Counted from the stretch's first letter, positions 45,360-55,048 are shown. The stretch: DNA of 64,000 nucleotides from Paraburkholderia bannensis (GCF_014200455.1 NZ_JACHBW010000005.1:1-64000), one strand, 5' to 3'. The notes: generated by a model from the sequence alone, not told the origin. Made by a program: numbers and translations.

Positions 45360-46223
45360 TCAGGCCGTGGCTTTCGGCTTGACGATCGTCGAGCCCGTGC
45401 GCTGCAGCGCGATCACGAAGGCGTCGGCGAGCGTGGACTTGGTGATGACGTTGGTGAGATCGACGCCCAGATGCACGATGGTCTGGGCGATCTGCGGACG
45501 GATGCCGCTGATGATGCAGTCCGCGCCCATCAGGCGCGCGGCGGCCACGGTCTTGAGCAGATGCTGGGCAACGAGCGTATCGACGGTCGGCACGCCGGTG
45601 ATGTCGATGATCGCGAGGCCCGCGCCCGTATCGACGATCTTCTGCAACAGGCTTTCCATCACTACCTGGGTGCGCGACGAATCGAGCGTGCCGATCAGCG
45701 GCAGCGCCAGAATGCCTTCCCACAATTGCACGACCGGCGTGGACAGCTCCAGCAGTTCCTCCTGCTGGCGCGCGATGATCGCTTCGCGGTTCTTCTGGAA
45801 CACCTCGGTGGTGTACAGGCCCAACTCGTCGATCAGCATATTGACGGCCCAGCTTACCTCCGCGAGTTCGGCGGGATTCGTGAAGCTTTGGCGCAGGCGC
45901 GCGTAGAGCGGCTGCTTGAGCGAGAACACAAAGGTGGCCGTTTCCGCGGGTGTGAAGCCCTGGCGCGCACGATGGGCCGACATATCGGCGAGAAACACAC
46001 GCACCGGCTCCCAGTCGGGGCGGCTCGCGTCGAGCGTATCGGACTTCGCGAGCGTGTCGAGAAACGCCTTCAGGAAAGTCGAAAACTGCTCGCGGATTTC
46101 GGCTTCCATGGCGAGGCCGCGGCGCAGCGCAATCGGCAGATGCAGGCGGACCCAGTCGGCCAGCAGGGCGTCGCGATGCTGGTTCAGGACATCCGCGAGA
46201 CGAGTCCGTTCGGGTGGGTTCAT
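45360..46223 (-). CDS. rsbR: Stressosome sensor protein RsbR (STAS, RsbRD-type N-terminus)
   Basis: A 287-residue sensor. The N-terminal 150 residues are an all-helical RsbRD-like domain rather than the non-heme globin of Bacillus RsbRA. A STAS domain follows with both regulatory threonines, T216 (TGVPTVDTLVAQ) and T248 (RPQIAQTIV). It is the first gene of the operon. GAGGAG lies four bases before the ATG. The signal sensed is unknown. Confidence 0.93.
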   Translation of the reverse strand: MNPPERTRLADVLNQHRDALLADWVRLHLPIALRRGLAMEAEIREQFSTFLKAFLDTLAKSDTLDASRPDWEPVRVFLADMSAHRARQGFTPAETATFVFSLKQPLYARLRQSFTNPAELAEVSWAVNMLIDELGLYTTEVFQKNREAIIARQQEELLELSTPVVQLWEGILALPLIGTLDSSRTQVVMESLLQKIVDTGAGLAIIDITGVPTVDTLVAQHLLKTVAAARLMGADCIISGIRPQIAQTIVHLGVDLTNVITKSTLADAFVIALQRTGSTIVKPKATA

Positions 46224-46623
46224 GCGATCTCCTCTGCGCGGTGACGTTCTGGATTGGGCTCTGGAGCGATCTCGATTTTCGAGACGGAACCGCTGCACCT
46301 TACACCATTGTCGTGATTGAAGCTATTACCCATGCCGAAAAAGATCAGGAACGCGAGAGGGCATTTCGCGCCGCTCAGGGTCGAGGCGCTTCTCGCGCAA
46401 GCCCATATTGGGAATGGGTTTCACGCTTTTTCACGGTGTGCTTGTAGTTTTTACAGGGTTGATGGTGGAAACGTCGCTGCCGGATTGTTCGGACTTACGT
46501 GCGGGAGCACACGCTGTCAGGCTGGAGCCGCTCGCTTGTCGGATTTTTTCGTGGCTGGCTGCGTTGGTACAGAGATTGCTCTAACTAAACCGCCACACAC
46601 AAAAACGAGGAGAGGGGTGCCAA
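46224..46623. other. Intergenic region upstream of the stressosome operon
   Basis: About 400 bases. The rsbR promoter should lie near 46260-46330. The right end includes the ribosome site of the small gene at 46624. No other gene is supported. Confidence 0.5.
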
Positions 46624-46884
46624 ATGAAGATCGATCCGGTTGCACAGGAATCGACGCCGGCAAGTTTCGCAGGGGCGAATGCTGGGACTACCGCGGGGGC
46701 CACGTTAGCAACGCCGCAAGCGCTGGAGGACGAGGTCGCTGGGGAAGAGGCAGGCCTGCGGATACTGTCGAGGTTGTCGTACTGCGTGGCCTGGCTGTTT
46801 GGGCTGGAGGCTTTCTTTATGGAGCCTGAGGCGGCGGCCGGCGCGCAAGCAGTTCAAGGTTTTGAAGGGAGGAGGCGCGATTGA
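46624..46884 (+). CDS. Small hypothetical protein
   Basis: An 86-residue ORF. A purine-rich GAGGAGAGG lies about 10 bases before its ATG. The N-terminal half is Ala/Thr-rich and flexible; the middle reads LRILSRLSYCVAWLFGLEAFF, a possible amphipathic or membrane helix; the end is charged. I do not recognise it. It is divergent from rsbR across 400 bases. Confidence 0.4.
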   Translation: MKIDPVAQESTPASFAGANAGTTAGATLATPQALEDEVAGEEAGLRILSRLSYCVAWLFGLEAFFMEPEAAAGAQAVQGFEGRRRD

Positions 46885-47203
46885 AGCGCCGGGACGGCCG
46901 GCGGGGCGTAATTTTTGTTACACCTGCTGGCCGTCACCTGATGGATTGGCCGCCTTGCGGGTGCGCCCGACTCCACTGCACTTGCCCGGTTTATGCCGGG
47001 TGCCTGTAACAAATTCGCGGCATGTGTAACGTAACGTAACAGCTCTGCGGGGCTGCCGCGTGGCGTAACGCCGTGCGCGGTTTCCCTTTTTGTTTTTCAT
47101 CCCCCATGAACGGAAAGATCTGGAAGGCGTTGAAATGCGCGCGGCGCGCGAATGCTTTATAAAAGGGGCGAACGTCAGCCTTGAACACCGACCGAGCCCG
47201 CGC
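46885..47203. other. Intergenic region before mlaC
   Basis: About 320 bases. TGTTACA-type motifs recur (near 46918, 47007 and 47027), including GTAACGTAACGTAAC at about 47026-47040. They may be binding sites or a short repeat tract. No gene is supported. Confidence 0.45.
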
Positions 47204-47851
47204 ATGAAGAACTTCGTGAATTCCCTGCTTTTCGCCACGCTGCTTACCGCCGCCACGGGCTTGCTTGCCCACAGCGCCAGCGCCGCGCCGCAGCCCGTCG
47301 ACCAGTCCGACCCGCAGGCGCTGATCAAGACCGCCACCCAGCAGGTGCTGGACGAAGTGCGCACCCAGTCGATCGCCCCCGACGATATCCCGCGCATTCG
47401 CAGCATCGTCGATCGCGACATCCTGCCGTATGTCGATTTCCACCGCACCACGCAGCTGTCGATGGGCCGCCACTGGCGCACGGCTACGCCCGCACAGCAG
47501 CAACAGGTCATGGAGCAGTTCCAGCTGCTGCTGATCCACCTCTATTCGGGCGCGCTCGCCCAGCTCAAGCCCGATCAGCAGATCGAATACTCGCCCATGC
47601 GCAATGCCCCGACCGACACGGACGTGGTCGTGCGCACCCTGGCGCAGACGAGCGGCAAGCCCATCGAGATTGATTACCGTCTCTACAAGACGCCGCAGGG
47701 CTGGCGGCTCTATGACCTGAACGTGCTGGGCGCGTGGCTGATCCAGACCTACCGCGCGCAGTTCAACGAGAAGATCCAGGAGGGCGGGGTGGACGGCCTG
47801 ATCCAGTTCCTGACCGCGCGCAACCAGCAACTCGAAGCAGGCAAGCCCTGA
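47204..47851 (+). CDS. MlaC/Ttg2D-family periplasmic phospholipid-binding protein
   Basis: A 215-residue secreted protein with signal peptide LLFATLLTAATGLLAHSASA. The mature part matches MlaC: RDILPYVDFHRTTQLSMGRHWRTATPAQQQQVMEQF and the later YRLYKTPQGWRLYDLNVLG. MlaC shuttles phospholipids between membranes. The partner genes mlaABDEF are not next to it, so this is either an orphan paralogue or a component acting with a system elsewhere. ATG 47204 is the first methionine giving a signal peptide. Confidence 0.9.
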   Translation: MKNFVNSLLFATLLTAATGLLAHSASAAPQPVDQSDPQALIKTATQQVLDEVRTQSIAPDDIPRIRSIVDRDILPYVDFHRTTQLSMGRHWRTATPAQQQQVMEQFQLLLIHLYSGALAQLKPDQQIEYSPMRNAPTDTDVVVRTLAQTSGKPIEIDYRLYKTPQGWRLYDLNVLGAWLIQTYRAQFNEKIQEGGVDGLIQFLTARNQQLEAGKP

Positions 47852-48079
47852 CGCGCGCTTGCACGCCCCCTTTCTCTGACGGCGCGCATGCGATACGCTC
47901 GCGCCCGGCATGCCGCTTGCCCTGCACGGCTGACGCCTCGCTTTGTGACGGCGGACTGCGTGGCTTAGCGAGGCGAGCGGCAGCCGTAGAAGAGCGCCAG
48001 GCTGTCAATACCCGACCGATTTCGCCCGTTGCCGCCCATCGCGCGCAGCGCGCACTACTCTAAAGGCAGGTGCGCCCCG

Positions 48080-50080
48080 ATGCGCGAGCCCTATCCTCCC
48101 CACGAATCCGATGACCGCTCAGGTCGCGATGGCCGCGACCGCTTCGCCATGAATTTCCCGCTTCCACCCGAGCGGCCCAACGCAGGCCAGGCCGGATCCG
48201 CGCAAGGCGCCGCCGACAGCCGCCGCAATCGCGTGTTCCCGCCGAGTACGCCGACAGTCCACACGCTCGCTTCGGTCATCACGGGCGTGGCGGTGGTGTG
48301 CGGCCTGTACTTCGGCAGCGCGGTGCTGATTCCCATCACGCTGTCGGTGCTGCTGAGCTTTCTGCTCGCGCCGCTCGTCAACGCGCTGCGCCGCTTGCGC
48401 CTGCCGCCGTTTCTGGCGATCCTGGTCGCGGTGCTGACGACCGTGCTCGCGCTGGCCGGCGTAAGCGCGCTGATCGCCGCGCAGGTCGTACAGCTTGCCG
48501 CCGATCTGCCGCAGTACCAGGAGGCCATCGAGCAGAAGATCGAGACGGTGCAGGAAAAAACCGTGGGCCGCGCCGATTCGCTGATGACGCGCGCCGCCGC
48601 CGCACTGCAGCGCGTGACGCCCACGCCGCCGCCCGCGCCGCCGCAGCCGCGCGGACGCGCCGCACGCAACCAGCCCCAGCAGCCGATGCCGGTGGAAGTC
48701 CACACGCCCGCGCCCACGCCGATGCAGCTCGCGCAGAGAGCCTTCGCGCCGGTGATTGCGCCTCTGGAAACCGGCTTCATCGTGCTGGTGGTGACGATCT
48801 TCATCCTGTTGCAGCGCGAAGACCTGCGCGACCGGCTCATCAGCGTGTTCGGCTCCGACGATCTGCACCGCACCACCACGGCCATCAACGACGCATCCGA
48901 GCGCCTGTCGCGCTACTTCGTGGCCCAACTGGGCGTGAACGTGTCGGTGGGCGCGGTTCTCGCGGTGGGACTGGCGGGCATCGGCGTACCGGGGGCGCTG
49001 CTGTTCGGCGCGGTGGCGGCGCTGCTGCGCTTCGTGCCGTACATCGGCATCTGGATCGCCGCCGTGTTGGCCACGTTGCTGGCCGCCGCGATCCAGCCGC
49101 AATGGACCATGGCGGTGTGGACGCTGATCTTTTTTATCGTCGTCGATGTGGTGGCGGGCCAGTTCGCCGAGCCGATGCTCTATGGCCGACGCTCCGGCCT
49201 CTCGCCGCTCGCGGTGGTCGTGGCGGCGATCTTCTGGAGCTGGCTGTGGGGGCCGATCGGCCTCGTGCTCTCCACGCCGCTGACGCTGTGCATCGTCACG
49301 CTTGGCCGTTACGTGGATCGCCTGAACTTTTTGACCATCCTGCTGGGCGACCAGCCGGCGCTTACGCCCGCGCAAACCTGCTACCAACGTCTGCTTGCCG
49401 ACGATCCGCACGAAGCGCTCTTGCAGGCCGACCGCCTGCTGGCCGAGATGCCGCTGATCGACTATTACGAGCAGGTGGTGTTCGAGGGCCTGCGCTTCGC
49501 GCGCAACGACGTGCTGCGCGGCGTGCTGCCGGCCGAGCAGCTCGCGCGCATCAATCAGGCGCTGCTCGACATCGTCGAAGACCTCGAATCGGTGGACGAT
49601 TCGCGTCATGCCGCGCGGCGCAAAGGCGAGGAAGTGGAAGTGCTCGTCGAGGTGCCGCACGACGGCCGGCTCGTGCTTTGTGTGCCGGGGCGCGGCGCGT
49701 TCGACGAGGTGGTGGCGGCCATCGTCTGCCAGTTGCTGCTGCGCGCGCGCATTCCCTGCACGGCCACCACTTACGACGACGTGCGCAACACCAAGGCGGG
49801 CATGGTGGATGCGCTGGACATCCACGCGATTTGCGTGGCCTCGCTCGATGCCGCGGATTCGCCGCCGTACCTTCGCAACCTGGTGCGGCGTGTGCGCGAA
49901 CGCGCGCCGGACATGCCGATCATCGTCGGCGTGCGGGCGCAGCGTCGCGACGAAGGCATAGGCATCGCCCCCAGCAACGACACCGCCACCCACCTTGCCG
50001 CCACGCTGCGCGACCTGGTGGAGGAGTGCGGCGCCGCGATGGTGCGTCAGCCGGAAGCTGCTGCCCGACAGCACCTGTGA
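48080..50080 (+). CDS. AI-2E/PerM-type membrane transporter with extra soluble C-terminal domain
   Basis: A 666-residue protein. Residues of about 60-410 form the AI-2E exporter family domain, with eight membrane segments, a Pro-rich insert (TPPPAPPQPRGRAAR) between helices 3 and 4, and the VAGQFAEPMLYGRRSGLSPLAV motif. A further 250 soluble residues follow (RLLADDPHEALLQADRLL to the C-terminus), including EVEVLVEVPHDGRLVLCVPGRG. That part has no family I can name but resembles a Rossmann-like fold. Substrate is unknown. ATG 48080 has AGGCAGG nearby. Confidence 0.88.
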   Translation: MREPYPPHESDDRSGRDGRDRFAMNFPLPPERPNAGQAGSAQGAADSRRNRVFPPSTPTVHTLASVITGVAVVCGLYFGSAVLIPITLSVLLSFLLAPLVNALRRLRLPPFLAILVAVLTTVLALAGVSALIAAQVVQLAADLPQYQEAIEQKIETVQEKTVGRADSLMTRAAAALQRVTPTPPPAPPQPRGRAARNQPQQPMPVEVHTPAPTPMQLAQRAFAPVIAPLETGFIVLVVTIFILLQREDLRDRLISVFGSDDLHRTTTAINDASERLSRYFVAQLGVNVSVGAVLAVGLAGIGVPGALLFGAVAALLRFVPYIGIWIAAVLATLLAAAIQPQWTMAVWTLIFFIVVDVVAGQFAEPMLYGRRSGLSPLAVVVAAIFWSWLWGPIGLVLSTPLTLCIVTLGRYVDRLNFLTILLGDQPALTPAQTCYQRLLADDPHEALLQADRLLAEMPLIDYYEQVVFEGLRFARNDVLRGVLPAEQLARINQALLDIVEDLESVDDSRHAARRKGEEVEVLVEVPHDGRLVLCVPGRGAFDEVVAAIVCQLLLRARIPCTATTYDDVRNTKAGMVDALDIHAICVASLDAADSPPYLRNLVRRVRERAPDMPIIVGVRAQRRDEGIGIAPSNDTATHLAATLRDLVEECGAAMVRQPEAAARQHL

Positions 50081-50193
50081 GAGCGGTGGCGCGTCGGCCG
50101 CCGCGGGGAATGTGACAGTCACGCCGGCGTCACATTCAGGCCTGATGATATGCGCCCTGTGCCCCTGGTTGCGGCATTACTAGGAGACATGAA

Positions 50194-50433
50194 TTGTTGA
50201 GCCCGCACGAGTTCGCCACGCTGATGTTGATCCGCCACGCGCCGGAGCAGATCGATATGAACCGCGAGGAACTCGATACCCTGCTTGAACGCCAGCTCGT
50301 CGCGCTCGAAACGCGCGCCGAAGGCCTGCGCCTGCCGTCGCTCACGACCGCGGGGCACTCGCTGCTCGAAGCGCTCGGACGTGTCGAGCCCGTGCGCGTC
50401 GCGCACGACGATATGAGTTTCGATACGCATTGA
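50194..50433 (+). CDS. Small conserved hypothetical protein
   Basis: A 79-residue helical protein (SPHEFATLMLIRHAPEQIDM..., ending FDTH). I selected TTG 50194: AGGAG at 50182-50186 is seven bases upstream, and the nearby ATG at 50189 opens a four-codon frame that stops. No domain is recognised. It follows the AI-2E gene by 113 bases. Confidence 0.6.
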   Translation: MLSPHEFATLMLIRHAPEQIDMNREELDTLLERQLVALETRAEGLRLPSLTTAGHSLLEALGRVEPVRVAHDDMSFDTH

Positions 50434-50953
50434 GGGCGAGGGGCGATCCGCCCCATGGCGTCGTCAATCGGCCGCCTGTCGCGTTCTTTACGCGTGCCGA
50501 GATTGAGAGCATTGCGCAGAGCCTGGGTAGAAAAGGCGTGACATGGCCGATTTCCGGGACGTCGGTGCAGCATCTGCGCGAGCGCGCCCGTTCGAGACCG
50601 ATGCGCGCGCACCCATTTTCCGCATCGGCATTCCTGCCATTTCGCGCGCCCAAAAAAAATCGCCGGCGGTTGCCCGCCGGCGTTCAATACTTCGACTCTG
50701 CATGGTCCCAGAATGAACGGGGACAGGGTATGGTGCGCGGCGCACGGACCGGCAAGTCAGTCGATCCGCTGCCGTGCTCCATAAGTTGATTAACGGTCAA
50801 CATGAGAAAAGGTTAAATGCGGAAAAACCCGCTCGCTCGACAACCCTGGTTGAGCCGTAATCGGTAAATAAGACCTTCTGGCAAGGCTTAAAACGTTTCC
50901 ACGCCGTTTCAAGTCCGTTTCAAGTCCGCTTCAACGCCATGCGCGACGCTGCT
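50434..50953. other. Intergenic region with a minus-strand terminator
   Basis: About 520 bases. Besides the terminator at 50652-50682 I see an AT-rich patch around 50785-50880 and a run of near-repeats (TTTCAAGTCCG) near 50907-50935. No gene is supported. Confidence 0.5.
50652..50682 (-). terminator. Intrinsic terminator, minus strand
   Basis: Stem CGCCGGCGG (50661-50669) with its complement (50674-50682), preceded on the plus strand by eight A (50652-50659), which read as a T-tract after the hairpin on the minus strand. It is oriented to end the transcript from the dehydrogenase gene starting at 52363, although about 270 bases beyond its stop. Confidence 0.75.
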
Positions 50954-52363
50954 TTAGCGGCGATCCACCCACACCGTCTGGATGTTGCAGAACTCGTGCA
51001 TGCCGAAGCTGGACAGTTCGCGCCCGAAACCGCTCTTCTTCACGCCGCCCACCGTCACGCGCGGGTCGGTTGCCACGTCGCCGTTGATGAAGACCGCGCC
51101 CGTGTCCATCTGCGCGGCCAGCGCATTCGCACGTTCGACGTCGCCCGACCAGATCGTGCCGCCCAGGCCGAACTCGCTGTCGTTGGCCAGATTGACGGCG
51201 TGCTGAGCGTCGCGCGCCACGATGAGCGCCGCGACCGGCCCGAACAGTTCTTCCTTGAACGCGGTCATGCCGGGGCGCACGTCGGCGAGAATCGTCGGCG
51301 CGTAGTAGTTGCCCGCGCCTTCGATCTTGTTGCCGCCGATCACGAGGCGTGCGCCTTCGGCGATCGAACGCTCGACCTGGTTGTGCAGCTCGTCGCGCAG
51401 GTCATAGCGCGCCATCGGGCCGATGAAGGTGCTGTCCTCGCGCGGCGAACCGATGCGCAGCGCCTTCACGGCTTCGACAAAGCGCGTTTCGAATTCGGCG
51501 GCGATGCTTTCTTCGACGATCAGGCGCTTGGCCGCCAGGCACACCTGACCCGTATTGCCGTAGCGGCCCAGCACGGCGGAACGCACCGCTTCGTCGAGAT
51601 CGGCGTCGGCGAGCACGATGAAGGCGTCCGAGCCGCCCAATTCCAGCACGCACTTCTTGAGCGCGGCGCCCGCCTGCGCGGCAATCGCCGAGCCGGCGCG
51701 TACGCTGCCCGTCACCGCGACGGCGGCGATGCGCGCATCGGCGATCACCGGCGCGACGCGCTCGGGCGGCAGGTTAAGCACTTCGAACGCACCTGCGGGC
51801 AGGTCGGTGGCCGCGAGCGCATCGCGCAGCAGGTAGGCGCTGCCCATCACGTTCGGTGCGTGCTTGAGCACGTAGGTATTGCCCGCGAGCAGCATGCTCA
51901 CCGCGCCGCGCAGCACTTGCCAGATCGGGAAGTTCCAGGGCATGACCGCGAGAATCGGGCCGAGCGGGCGGAATTCCTGGCGCGCGACGCCCGCCGCCAC
52001 CGACACCTCCAGGGGCGCAAGCATGGCCGGGCCGTTTTCGGCGTACCACTCGGCAAGCGCCGCGCACTTCTCGACCTCGCCGCGCGCCTGCGCGATCGGC
52101 TTGCCCATTTCGTCCGCGATCATCGTCGCGATGGCCTGCTTGCGCTCGCGCAGCACGTGCGCGAGCTGTACCAGAACGGCGGCGCGTTGCGCGACGGGCG
52201 TGTCGCGCCAGGCGCGCGCGGCGCCGGCCGTGCGCACCAGCGCCGCTTCCACGGCGGCTTCGCTGTCGAACGCGTAGGTGGCGAGGAGTGCGCCGTTGGC
52301 GGGGTTGCGCGAGACCGCGCCGGTGGTGTCGTGGTTGTCGTGGGTGTGGTTGGTTGTGGTCAT
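50954..52363 (-). CDS. NAD(P)-dependent aldehyde dehydrogenase (succinate-semialdehyde type)
   Basis: A 469-residue ALDH: Rossmann segment VMPWNFPIWQVLRG, GSVRAGSAIAAQAG, the Glu motif VLELGGSDAF and the catalytic Cys in GNTGQVCLAAKR. The fold and these motifs match GabD/Sad-type enzymes that oxidise succinate semialdehyde, though related aldehydes are possible. Start 52363 is chosen from GAGGAG just upstream; an ATG at 52408 is an alternative. It is divergent from a LysR gene, its likely regulator. Confidence 0.9.
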   Translation of the reverse strand: MTTTNHTHDNHDTTGAVSRNPANGALLATYAFDSEAAVEAALVRTAGAARAWRDTPVAQRAAVLVQLAHVLRERKQAIATMIADEMGKPIAQARGEVEKCAALAEWYAENGPAMLAPLEVSVAAGVARQEFRPLGPILAVMPWNFPIWQVLRGAVSMLLAGNTYVLKHAPNVMGSAYLLRDALAATDLPAGAFEVLNLPPERVAPVIADARIAAVAVTGSVRAGSAIAAQAGAALKKCVLELGGSDAFIVLADADLDEAVRSAVLGRYGNTGQVCLAAKRLIVEESIAAEFETRFVEAVKALRIGSPREDSTFIGPMARYDLRDELHNQVERSIAEGARLVIGGNKIEGAGNYYAPTILADVRPGMTAFKEELFGPVAALIVARDAQHAVNLANDSEFGLGGTIWSGDVERANALAAQMDTGAVFINGDVATDPRVTVGGVKKSGFGRELSSFGMHEFCNIQTVWVDRR

Positions 52364-52444
52364 GCTGGGCTCCTCAAAGGCAACACGATGATGAATGTGC
52401 CCCAGCATACGATCTGGTAATCCTCAGTGAAAGTGAATAATATT

Positions 52445-52457
52445 GAACAAATTGTTC
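52445..52457. promoter_or_regulatory. Perfect palindrome between ALDH and LysR genes
   Basis: GAACAAATTGTTC, in the divergent promoter region 16 bases before the LysR start. Candidate LysR-type binding site. Confidence 0.5.
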
Positions 52458-52472
52458 TCCTGGAGTGAGGAA

Positions 52473-53360
52473 GTGGAGCTGGCTCAACTGCAGATCTTTC
52501 GCGAAATCGCCGATGCGGGCAGCGTGCAGGCCGCCGCGCAGCGCCTGCACCGCGTTCCGTCCAATCTGACCACGCGCCTGCGGCAACTGGAGGAGGAACT
52601 GGGCGCGGAGCTGTTCATCCGCGAAAAGATGCGCCTGCGGCTGTCCGCGACAGGCGCGGCGTTCCTCGACTACACACGCCGCATTCTCGCTCTTGCCGAC
52701 GAAGCGAAGCTGTCCGTGGCTGGCGACGAGCCGCGCGGCGCGCTGCCGCTCGGTTCGCTCGAAAGCACGGCGGCCGTGCGCATTCCGCCGGTGCTGGCGG
52801 CGTTTCATCGGCGCTACCCGGAAGTGGCGCTCGATCTGTCAACGGGGCCGTCGGGCGAGCTGATCGATCGCGTGCTGGCAGGGGAGCTGGCGGCGGCTTT
52901 CGTCGATGGGCCGGTTTCGCATCCAGCGCTGACCGGCGTGCCCGTTTTCAGCGAAGAACTGGTGCTGATTTCGGCGGCCAACCGCAAACCGATCAAGCGT
53001 GCCAAGGACGTAAACGGCGCGAACATCTACGCGTTCCGCTCGAACTGCTCGTACCGGCGCACTTTCGAGCGTTGGTTCGAGGAGGATTGCGCCGCGCCCG
53101 GGCGCGTGTTCGAGCTGGAGTCGTATCACGGCATGCTGGCGTGCGTGTCGGCGGGCGCGGGTCTCGCGCTGCTGCCGGCGAGCCTGCTGGAGAGCATGCC
53201 CAGCCGGGGCGCGGTGATGGCGCACAAGCTGCCGGCTTCGGTGCGCGCGGTGACGATTTATCTGGTGTGGCGCAGCGATCTGCGCGCGCCCGCAGCGCTG
53301 CGGCGGCTGGTGGAAATGCTGGAGGCGCAACGCCTGGAGCATGCAAAGCAGAGCGCGTGA
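52473..53360 (+). CDS. LysR-family transcriptional regulator
   Basis: A 295-residue [46 protein letters not shown], then the effector domain. I chose GTG 52473 since GGAG (52462-52465) sits seven bases upstream and the protein then starts at the usual distance from the HTH; a TTG at 52443 would put the palindrome inside the gene. The HTH (VPSNLTTRL) resembles the PtrR/NhaR-like group. It likely regulates the divergent dehydrogenase. Confidence 0.9.
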   Translation: MELAQLQIFREIADAGSVQAAAQRLHRVPSNLTTRLRQLEEELGAELFIREKMRLRLSATGAAFLDYTRRILALADEAKLSVAGDEPRGALPLGSLESTAAVRIPPVLAAFHRRYPEVALDLSTGPSGELIDRVLAGELAAAFVDGPVSHPALTGVPVFSEELVLISAANRKPIKRAKDVNGANIYAFRSNCSYRRTFERWFEEDCAAPGRVFELESYHGMLACVSAGAGLALLPASLLESMPSRGAVMAHKLPASVRAVTIYLVWRSDLRAPAALRRLVEMLEAQRLEHAKQSA

Positions 53361-53581
53361 AAAGCGCTCCGGCTTGCCGATGTAGTGCCATCGAAAAGCC
53401 GGAGCCAACCCCAGTCCAGACCGGCTCATCGTACGAATCGAGCTTGACGAGCCGCCCAGGCAGTCTCGGAGAAGACTGCGCGCATCGTAGCAAGCGGCCT
53501 TGCGCGCGTGAACGAAGCCTTTGGCATAACGAAATCAGCGCGCCGCTTCGATGGTGTTCGCGCGCTTTCATTCGTGCGTTT

Positions 53582-55048
53582 TCAATCGTGCGCATGCAAG
53601 CGTCGATGCAGCGGCCCGAGCGCCATCGACAGCAGCACGCACACGCTCAAAATCGTCACCAGCGCGAACATCGACACCTTGAAACCCGCCGCGTAATCGA
53701 GCGCCGCAGGATGCTCGCCCAGCCGGGCGAAGAACAGGCCGCCGAGCGTCGCCGCGCCCACCGCCGCGCCGATCTGCAGCATTGCCGTGACCATGCCCGA
53801 CGCCACGCCCGCGCGCGCCGGTTCGACTTCGGCGAGCACGATGCGCACCACCGACGGCAGCACGAGACCCTGGCCGATGCCCATCGCCGCGAGTCCAGCA
53901 TAGAAGCCCGCGCCCGGCGCGACTGGACCCGCGAGCGTCGCCGCCGTGGCAAGCCCGAGCGCGATCAGCACATAACCGAGCGTGAGCACGCGATAGCCGC
54001 CGAAGCGCGCGACCAGACGCGGCATCACGAGCGGACTCGACAGGAAGCCCACGCCGAACGGCAGGATCGCAAACCCCGATGCGAGCGGCGACCAGTGCAG
54101 CCCGCCTTGCAGATAGATGCCGTAGCTCAGGAAAAACGCGCTCATCAGATAGAACAGAAACGCCAGCGCAAGCCCCAGGGCCACGACCGGATTGCGCAGC
54201 AGACGCACGTCGAGCAGCGGATCCTTGCCCGCCGCGAGCGTGCGCAGTTCCACGTGCAGCAGCAAACCGAGCACCGGTGCCGAAGCGGCGAGGCAAAACA
54301 GCATCCAGACGGGCCAGCCTTGTTCGCGACCGCGCGTGAGCGGATAAACCAGCATCAGCAGAAAGAGCGACAGCAGCAACGTGCCGGGTATGTCGATGCG
54401 CGCGCCGCGCGGAGGACGGCTCTCTGGAATGAAGCGCCAGCTGCCGAGCAGCGCGAGGACGCCAATCGGCAGATTGACGAGAAAGATCGCGCGCCAGCCC
54501 AGCCCGAACGGATGCAGGCTGATGAGCGCGCCGCCGCCCAGTTGGCCGATCACCGCCGCGACGCCGAACACGAAGCCATAGAGGCCCATCACGCGCACCT
54601 GTTCGTGCGGGGCGTAGACGCTGCGGATGGTCGCCAGCACCTGGGGCGCGAGCACGGCGGCGAAGAGACCCTGGAGGATGCGCCCGAACACGAGCACCGT
54701 GCCGTCAGTGGCGAGGCCGCAGAGCGTCGAAGCCAGCACGAAGCCCGCCATGCCGATCATGAACATGCGCTTGCGGCCATAGAGATCGCCCAGCCGCCCG
54801 CCCGTGATCTGCGCGACCGCGTTGGCGCAGGCGTAGGCGGACACCACCAGCTGCAACTGCGACGCGGTGGCCGCGAGACCGTCGTGAATAGAGGGCATCG
54901 CCAGATTGACGATGAAGTAATCGACCGGCGGCAGGATCGCGCCGATCAGCAGGACCACCAGCGCCCAGCCGGACTGCGCGTGCGCGGCGGCTGAGGCGGA
55001 AGGAGGCGCAGCCGCGCACGGCGCGGCAGTGAGGGTGTTGTCGGACAT
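53582..55048 (-). CDS. MFS drug exporter, DHA2 family (14 membrane segments)
   Basis: A 488-residue EmrB/QacA-type proton antiporter. Motifs include DYFIVNLAMPSIHDGL in helix 1, GGRLGDLYGRKRMFM in the loop 2-3, and RILQGLFAAVLAPQVLA. Such proteins export toxic hydrophobic compounds. No EmrA-like adaptor gene is near. It is divergent from a LysR gene whose region contains a long palindrome. A 7-bp stem-loop at 53460-53479 follows its stop but lacks a T-tract. Confidence 0.92.
   Translation of the reverse strand: MSDNTLTAAPCAAAPPSASAAAHAQSGWALVVLLIGAILPPVDYFIVNLAMPSIHDGLAATASQLQLVVSAYACANAVAQITGGRLGDLYGRKRMFMIGMAGFVLASTLCGLATDGTVLVFGRILQGLFAAVLAPQVLATIRSVYAPHEQVRVMGLYGFVFGVAAVIGQLGGGALISLHPFGLGWRAIFLVNLPIGVLALLGSWRFIPESRPPRGARIDIPGTLLLSLFLLMLVYPLTRGREQGWPVWMLFCLAASAPVLGLLLHVELRTLAAGKDPLLDVRLLRNPVVALGLALAFLFYLMSAFFLSYGIYLQGGLHWSPLASGFAILPFGVGFLSSPLVMPRLVARFGGYRVLTLGYVLIALGLATAATLAGPVAPGAGFYAGLAAMGIGQGLVLPSVVRIVLAEVEPARAGVASGMVTAMLQIGAAVGAATLGGLFFARLGEHPAALDYAAGFKVSMFALVTILSVCVLLSMALGPLHRRLHAHD

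Noticed and set aside
47026..47040. GTAACGTAACGTAAC tract as a CRISPR-like or telomere-like repeat
   Set aside because: Only three five-base units are present, with no spacers; it is too short for either.
53460..53479. GCAGTCT/AGACTGC hairpin as terminator or riboswitch
   Set aside because: It has a weak 7-bp stem, no T-tract and no recognisable aptamer core.
53072..54994. A 640-codon plus-strand frame
   Set aside because: It is antisense to the DHA2 exporter and has the composition of a GC-rich shadow frame (Arg, His, Glu, Gln).
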